This document shows, piece by piece, positions 60,309-64,000 of a stretch of DNA of 64,000 bases. Position numbers and translations under genes: made by a program. The first letter of the stretch is position 1. Each line of letters begins with the position of its first letter. Location of the stretch: assembly GCA_033961575.1 (NCBI GenBank), contig CM066737.1, forward strand, positions 86,362,271 to 86,426,270, in the 5' to 3' direction. The notes below the pieces were generated by a model. That model was not told where the DNA came from. It saw only the letters and a list, made by a program, of their open reading frames with translations, and did no database searches. Source of the DNA: Aselliscus stoliczkanus (Eukaryota; Chordata; Mammalia; Chiroptera; Hipposideridae).

Positions 60309-60736
60309 TTATTATTATTTAAGATTTTATTGGAGAATTGGGGGAGGGGAACAGACAAGTTGCTGTCCTTTTGTTCTTCAGTCTAGTTGTGGAGGTCGTT
60401 GCTTCACTGGCCCATGTTGGTATTAGCATTGCGCTCTTCCTGGGTGAGGTAGTCACTCGCCAGCCATTGGGAGGCCCCTCACAGCGGCTCTTGGCAGCTC
60501 ACGCTGGCTGCTGGCCACTCACAGTACCTTTATGGCAGCCCACTGCAGCCTCCCTGCAGCCTATGCCATCACCAGCAACTCAAGGCAGCCCAGCTCCATG
60601 TCGAGCTGTTGTTCACCATCTTAGCTGTAGATGGCACAGCAGTCACTGGCCCTCATATGGGATCCAAACCGGGGCCCTGCTGCTCAGAGCTGACATCCTA
60701 AGCCAGCTCTTAACCAGTGCACCACTTGGCTGGCCC
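60309..60736 (-). mobile_element. Composite tRNA-derived SINE (long form), antisense
   Basis: Target duplication TATTATTCTTATTTT at about 60293-60307 and 60737-60751. Antisense VES-like module near 60380-60415, GC-rich middle, head at the right ending TTGGCTGGCCC. The 138-residue frame inside is not a gene. Confidence 0.92.
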
Positions 60737-60739
60737 TAT

Positions 60740-61180
60740 TATTCTTATTTTTAATGGTCCAATAATGAATGAAGCATCCAAGTATCATCTCATAAAATAA
60801 ATATCGAAAAAGTAGTACAAAATATCCCTAAACCACCGGTATCTTTTACCTTATGGCTCTGGCCATAGTGGCTTACCTTCCCACCTCTAAAAAAAACCAT
60901 TCACAAAACAATAGTTATTTTGCTTGCAAAGTGACAAATGCCCGCAGACTCATCTAGTTCCTAAATCTAGCTTGACGTAAATGATGTTTGGTTTTTGCAC
61001 TTATTCATAAAGTCCATATGTGGCTCCTCTATATGAAAAACATACATACCCTGCCATCAATATATTCATTATACAATAATGAATAAGAAATAGAACAATT
61101 TCATTCAAGAAGGGTTTGGGGAATTCAAAGTTGTTGTGGGTCCATGGTATGTATTATAACTTACTAGAAAGGATTGATTT
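60740..61180. other. Unassigned sequence
   Basis: No gene or recognised repeat is seen. Confidence 0.5.
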
Positions 61181-61184
61181 TCTA

Positions 61185-63095
61185 TATTCAGTGTGATGCC
61201 CTCTTTATTGATGTGATGTATTAATTATATTAATTGACTTTTTTAATATTGAACCAGCCTTGTATATTTGATATAAATCTCACTTGGTCGTGGTGTATTA
61301 TTTGTTTTATACATTGTTGGAGTCAGTTTGCTAATATTATGTTGAGGATTTTTGCATCTGTGTTCGTTAAAGATATTGGTCTGCAGTTTTGCCTTCTTGT
61401 AATAATTTTTATCTGGGTTTGGTGGTAGGGCAATGTTGGCCTCATAGAATGCGCTAGAAAGTATTCTGTCTGCTTCTATTATCTGGAAGAGATTGTACAG
61501 GATTGGTATAATTTCTTCCTTAAATATATGGTAGAATTCACTAGCGAAACCATCTGAGCCTGGTGCTTTCTGGTGTGGGAAGATTATTAATTATTAATTC
61601 GATTCCTTTAATTGTTATAGACTTGTTCAGATTATGCATTACTCCTTGGGTGAATTGTGGTAGCCGTACCTTTCAAGGAATTTGTCCATTTCACCTAGGT
61701 TATCAAATTTGTGGGCATAGCATTGTTCAGAATATTATATTATTATCCGTTTAATGACTTGAGGTCAGTAGAGATGTCCTCTCTTTCCATTCTGACAGTA
61801 GTAATTTGTGTCTTTTTTTTTCTCTTTGGGTTAGCCTGGCTAGAATTTTATCAACTTCATTGATCTTTTCAAAGACCAGGTTTGGATTTCATTGATTTTC
61901 TCTATTGATTTCCTGTATTGTTTCATTCATTTTCCCTGTATTTCTTTTCTTCTCTTTGCTGTAAGTATATATTGCTCTTCTTCCTCTAGATTCCTAAGGT
62001 GGAAGCCTAGACTATTGGATTTCTTTTCTAATATATGTGTTCAATGCTTTAAAATTGCCCTTAATCACTCTGTATATTGAATCACAAAAATATTGATGAG
62101 AAGTATTTTCACTTTCATTTAGTTCAAAATATTTTAAAATTTCTCTTGGGACTTCTGTGACCCACATTCTATTTAGAAGTGTGTTGTTTACTTTCCAATT
62201 ATTTTGAGATTTTGTTCAGCTGTCTTTTTGTTATTTTTTTTTAGTTTAATTCCTTTGTAGTATGAGAACATTGTATGATTTCTATTTTTAAAAAAATTTT
62301 GCTAAGGTGTGTTTTGTAATCCAGAAGGTGGTTTGTTTTGTTGAATGCTATTTGTGCTTTGAGACGAATGTGTATTCTCCTGTTATTGGATGAAGTGCTT
62401 TATACATGTCAATTAGATCCAGTTGATTGATGGTGCTGTTCTGTTCAACTGTAACCTCACTGATTTTCTGCCTGCTGGTTCTGTCAATTACTGACAGAGG
62501 GGTGTTGAAGTCTCCAACTTAATAGTAGATTCATCTATTTTTCCTTGCAGTGTTATCAGTTTTGCCCTATGCATTTTGATGTTCTCATGTTAAGCACATG
62601 CACATTAAGGACAGTTACGTTATGTCATCTTGGGAAAATGACCAGTTTATCATTATAAAATGTCTCCTTTTATCCCTGATGATTTTCTTTGTTCTAAAGA
62701 CTGCTTTTTCTGAAGTTAATATAGCTATGCCAGCTTTTTGGATTAGTGTTAAAATTATATACCTTTCTTTATCCCTTTACTATTACCACAGCTGTGTCTT
62801 TATAATTAAAGTGGTTTTCCTGTAGACAACATGCAGTTGGGTCTTGCCTTTGTATCAACTCTGCCATTCCCTGTTTTTTAATTAGTGTATTATAACATTG
62901 CCATTTACAGTGATTATTGTATAGTTGAATTAATACTTATGATATTTGCAACAATTTTTTATCCCCACCCTTTTTTGTCTCCCATTCTTTTATGCTTTGC
63001 TGGTTTTAATTGAGAATTTAACATGATTACATTTTTTTTCTCTGCTGTTAGCATGTCACACTTCTTTTGAAGATTTCTTTTTGTGGTGGCCCTGG
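61185..63095 (-). mobile_element. L1 5' segment, inverted (ORF2 endonuclease to RT), antisense
   Basis: The plus strand is the antisense of L1 ORF2. Landmarks: AATATTGAACCAGCCTTG and CTCACTTGGTCGTGG (RT region, left), ATTTTTGCATCTG, CATCTGAGCCTGGTGC, TTTTGTAATCCAGAAGG and GAGGGGTGTTGAAGTCTCC. TAAGGACAGTTACGTTATG and ATAGCTATGCCAGC follow near the endonuclease N-terminus (right). Orientation reverses at about 63096. All frames are broken. Confidence 0.85.
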
Positions 63096-63097
63096 AA

Positions 63098-63760
63098 TTT
63101 ACCAAAATTAACTCAAAATTGATTAAAGTCCTAAACATAAGAGCTGAAACAATAAACTGCATAGAAGAAAGCATAAGTATTACACTTATGGACCTTGGGT
63201 TTAGAGAAGATTTTATGAATTTTACCTCAAAGGCAAGAGTAGTAAAAGCAAAAATAAATGAATGGGACTATATCAAACTAAAAAGTTTCTGCAGAGCAAA
63301 AGAAATTGTCAACAAAACAAAGAGTCTACCAACCAAATAGGAGAAGACATTTCAAACAATACCTCCGATAAGGGGCTAATATCCAAAATATATAAAGAAT
63401 TTGTACAACTTAACAATAAAGAAACAAACACTCTAATTAAAAAATGAGTAGAGGACCTGAGCAGACACTTCTCCCAAGAAGACATACAAACGGCCAATAG
63501 ATATATGGAAAAATACTCAACTTCACTAGCTATTAGGAAAATGCAAATCAAAACCACAATGAATTGGTAGTCACAAAATAGTCATGGGGATGTGAAATAC
63601 AGTAGGGAGAATATAGTCAATAATGTTGTAAAGTCTATGTAGTGTGTCAGATGGGAACTGGACTTAGCAGGGTCATCACTTAAAAGATTATATAAATGTC
63701 TAAGCACTGTGCTGTACACCTGAAACTAATATAAAATAATGGATTTCAACTATAATTTTA
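63098..63760 (+). mobile_element. L1 3' segment (ORF2 C-terminus and 3' UTR), sense
   Basis: Sense ORF2 C-terminal sequence: TKINSKLIKVLNIRAETINC, DLGFREDFMNFTSKAR, LKSFCRAKEIVNK and DKGLISKIYKEFVQLNN. A jump at about 63565 (ACCACAATGAATTGG) leads straight into the 3' UTR (ATAGTCAATAATGTTGTAAAG, CTGTACACCTGAAACTAATATAAAATAATGG). So about the last 150-200 residues of ORF2 are deleted. The 85-residue frame at 63083-63340 is the longest surviving piece. Confidence 0.88.
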
Positions 63761-63796
63761 TATATGTATGTGTGTGTATACATATGTGTGTATATA

Positions 63797-64000
63797 CCAG
63801 GGGTGTGAAAAAAATGTATACAAGTGGACACTTTGGTCAACATTGCTTCAGCAGTAGTTCACTGTAATCAGAAGTGTCTGGACGCTGATGGGAACCACTT
63901 TGAGCACCTTTTGTAATTGCAGAAGTCAAACACGACTTGTATTCATCTTTTGTTTTCAGTATATATCGAGTATTACAATTCTTAATACAGTTTTTTTCCT
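63797..64000 (+). mobile_element. Mariner-like MITE family A, copy 3, cut by window edge
   Basis: TA at 63795-63796, then CCAGGGGTGTGAAAAAAATG and the family interior (GTGGACACTTTGGTCAACATTGC, TTTGAGCACCTTTTGTAATTGCAGAAGTC). It continues past 64000. No SINE inside so far, so it shows the uninterrupted order of this family. Confidence 0.75.

Overview
This is a eukaryotic, AT-rich, repeat-dominated window. It is almost certainly a mammalian intergenic or deep intronic segment. I find no open reading frame that looks like a working host gene and no convincing set of exons. All the longer reading frames I could place fall inside transposable elements or simple repeats. The repeats point to a bat: several tRNA-derived SINE families whose heads carry a CCGGCCGAGTGG-type A-box, Rhin-1-like and VES-like SINEs, and many Tc1/mariner-type elements with intact TA target duplications. 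From memory, Rhin-1 is typical of Rhinolophoidea (horseshoe and leaf-nosed bats and relatives), so a rhinolophoid bat is my best guess. This is an inference, not a database result.

Layout. 1-2.35 kb is an antisense L1 ORF2, split by a mariner-like MITE that is itself split by a composite SINE. 2.5-5.7 kb is older antisense L1 (L1M-type) with a nested MLT1-type LTR and several microsatellites. 6.7-7.3 kb is an LTR-like block. 10.2-11.6 kb is a sense L1 3' end split by a SINE. 13-16.3 kb is old L1M material, an MLT1 LTR and a 528-bp TA-flanked MITE. 17.0-18.3 kb and 27.8-29.1 kb are two near full-length mariner copies with broken transposase genes. 20.2-22.7 kb may hold minus-strand retrocopy material. 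23.3-23.7 kb is the C-terminal remnant of another mariner transposase. 25.3-27 kb is a compound microsatellite followed by old repeats. 30.6-31.3, 42.5-43.5 and 50.35-51.0 kb are fold-back mariner MITEs, each pierced by a SINE. 32.8-34.1 kb is a MaLR-type LTR region. 34-50 kb is mostly unassigned sequence with scattered SINE, MIR and L1 3'UTR fragments. 51.3-59 kb is old L1M sense sequence with SINE insertions, an exact 172-bp tandem duplication and a perfect hairpin. 61.2-63.8 kb is an L1 copy with a 5' inversion (twin-priming geometry), and a further MITE runs off the right edge.

No genes act together here. The information in the window is a layered history: old L1M, MaLR, MIR and L2, then mariner elements and MITEs, then tRNA-derived SINEs, with nesting that gives the relative order directly. 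I found no operon, CRISPR array, defence locus or other previously undescribed system. The most unusual observations are the repeated fold-back architecture of the mariner MITEs, the composite SINE, the exact 172-bp duplication and the possible retrocopy near 20-22.7 kb.
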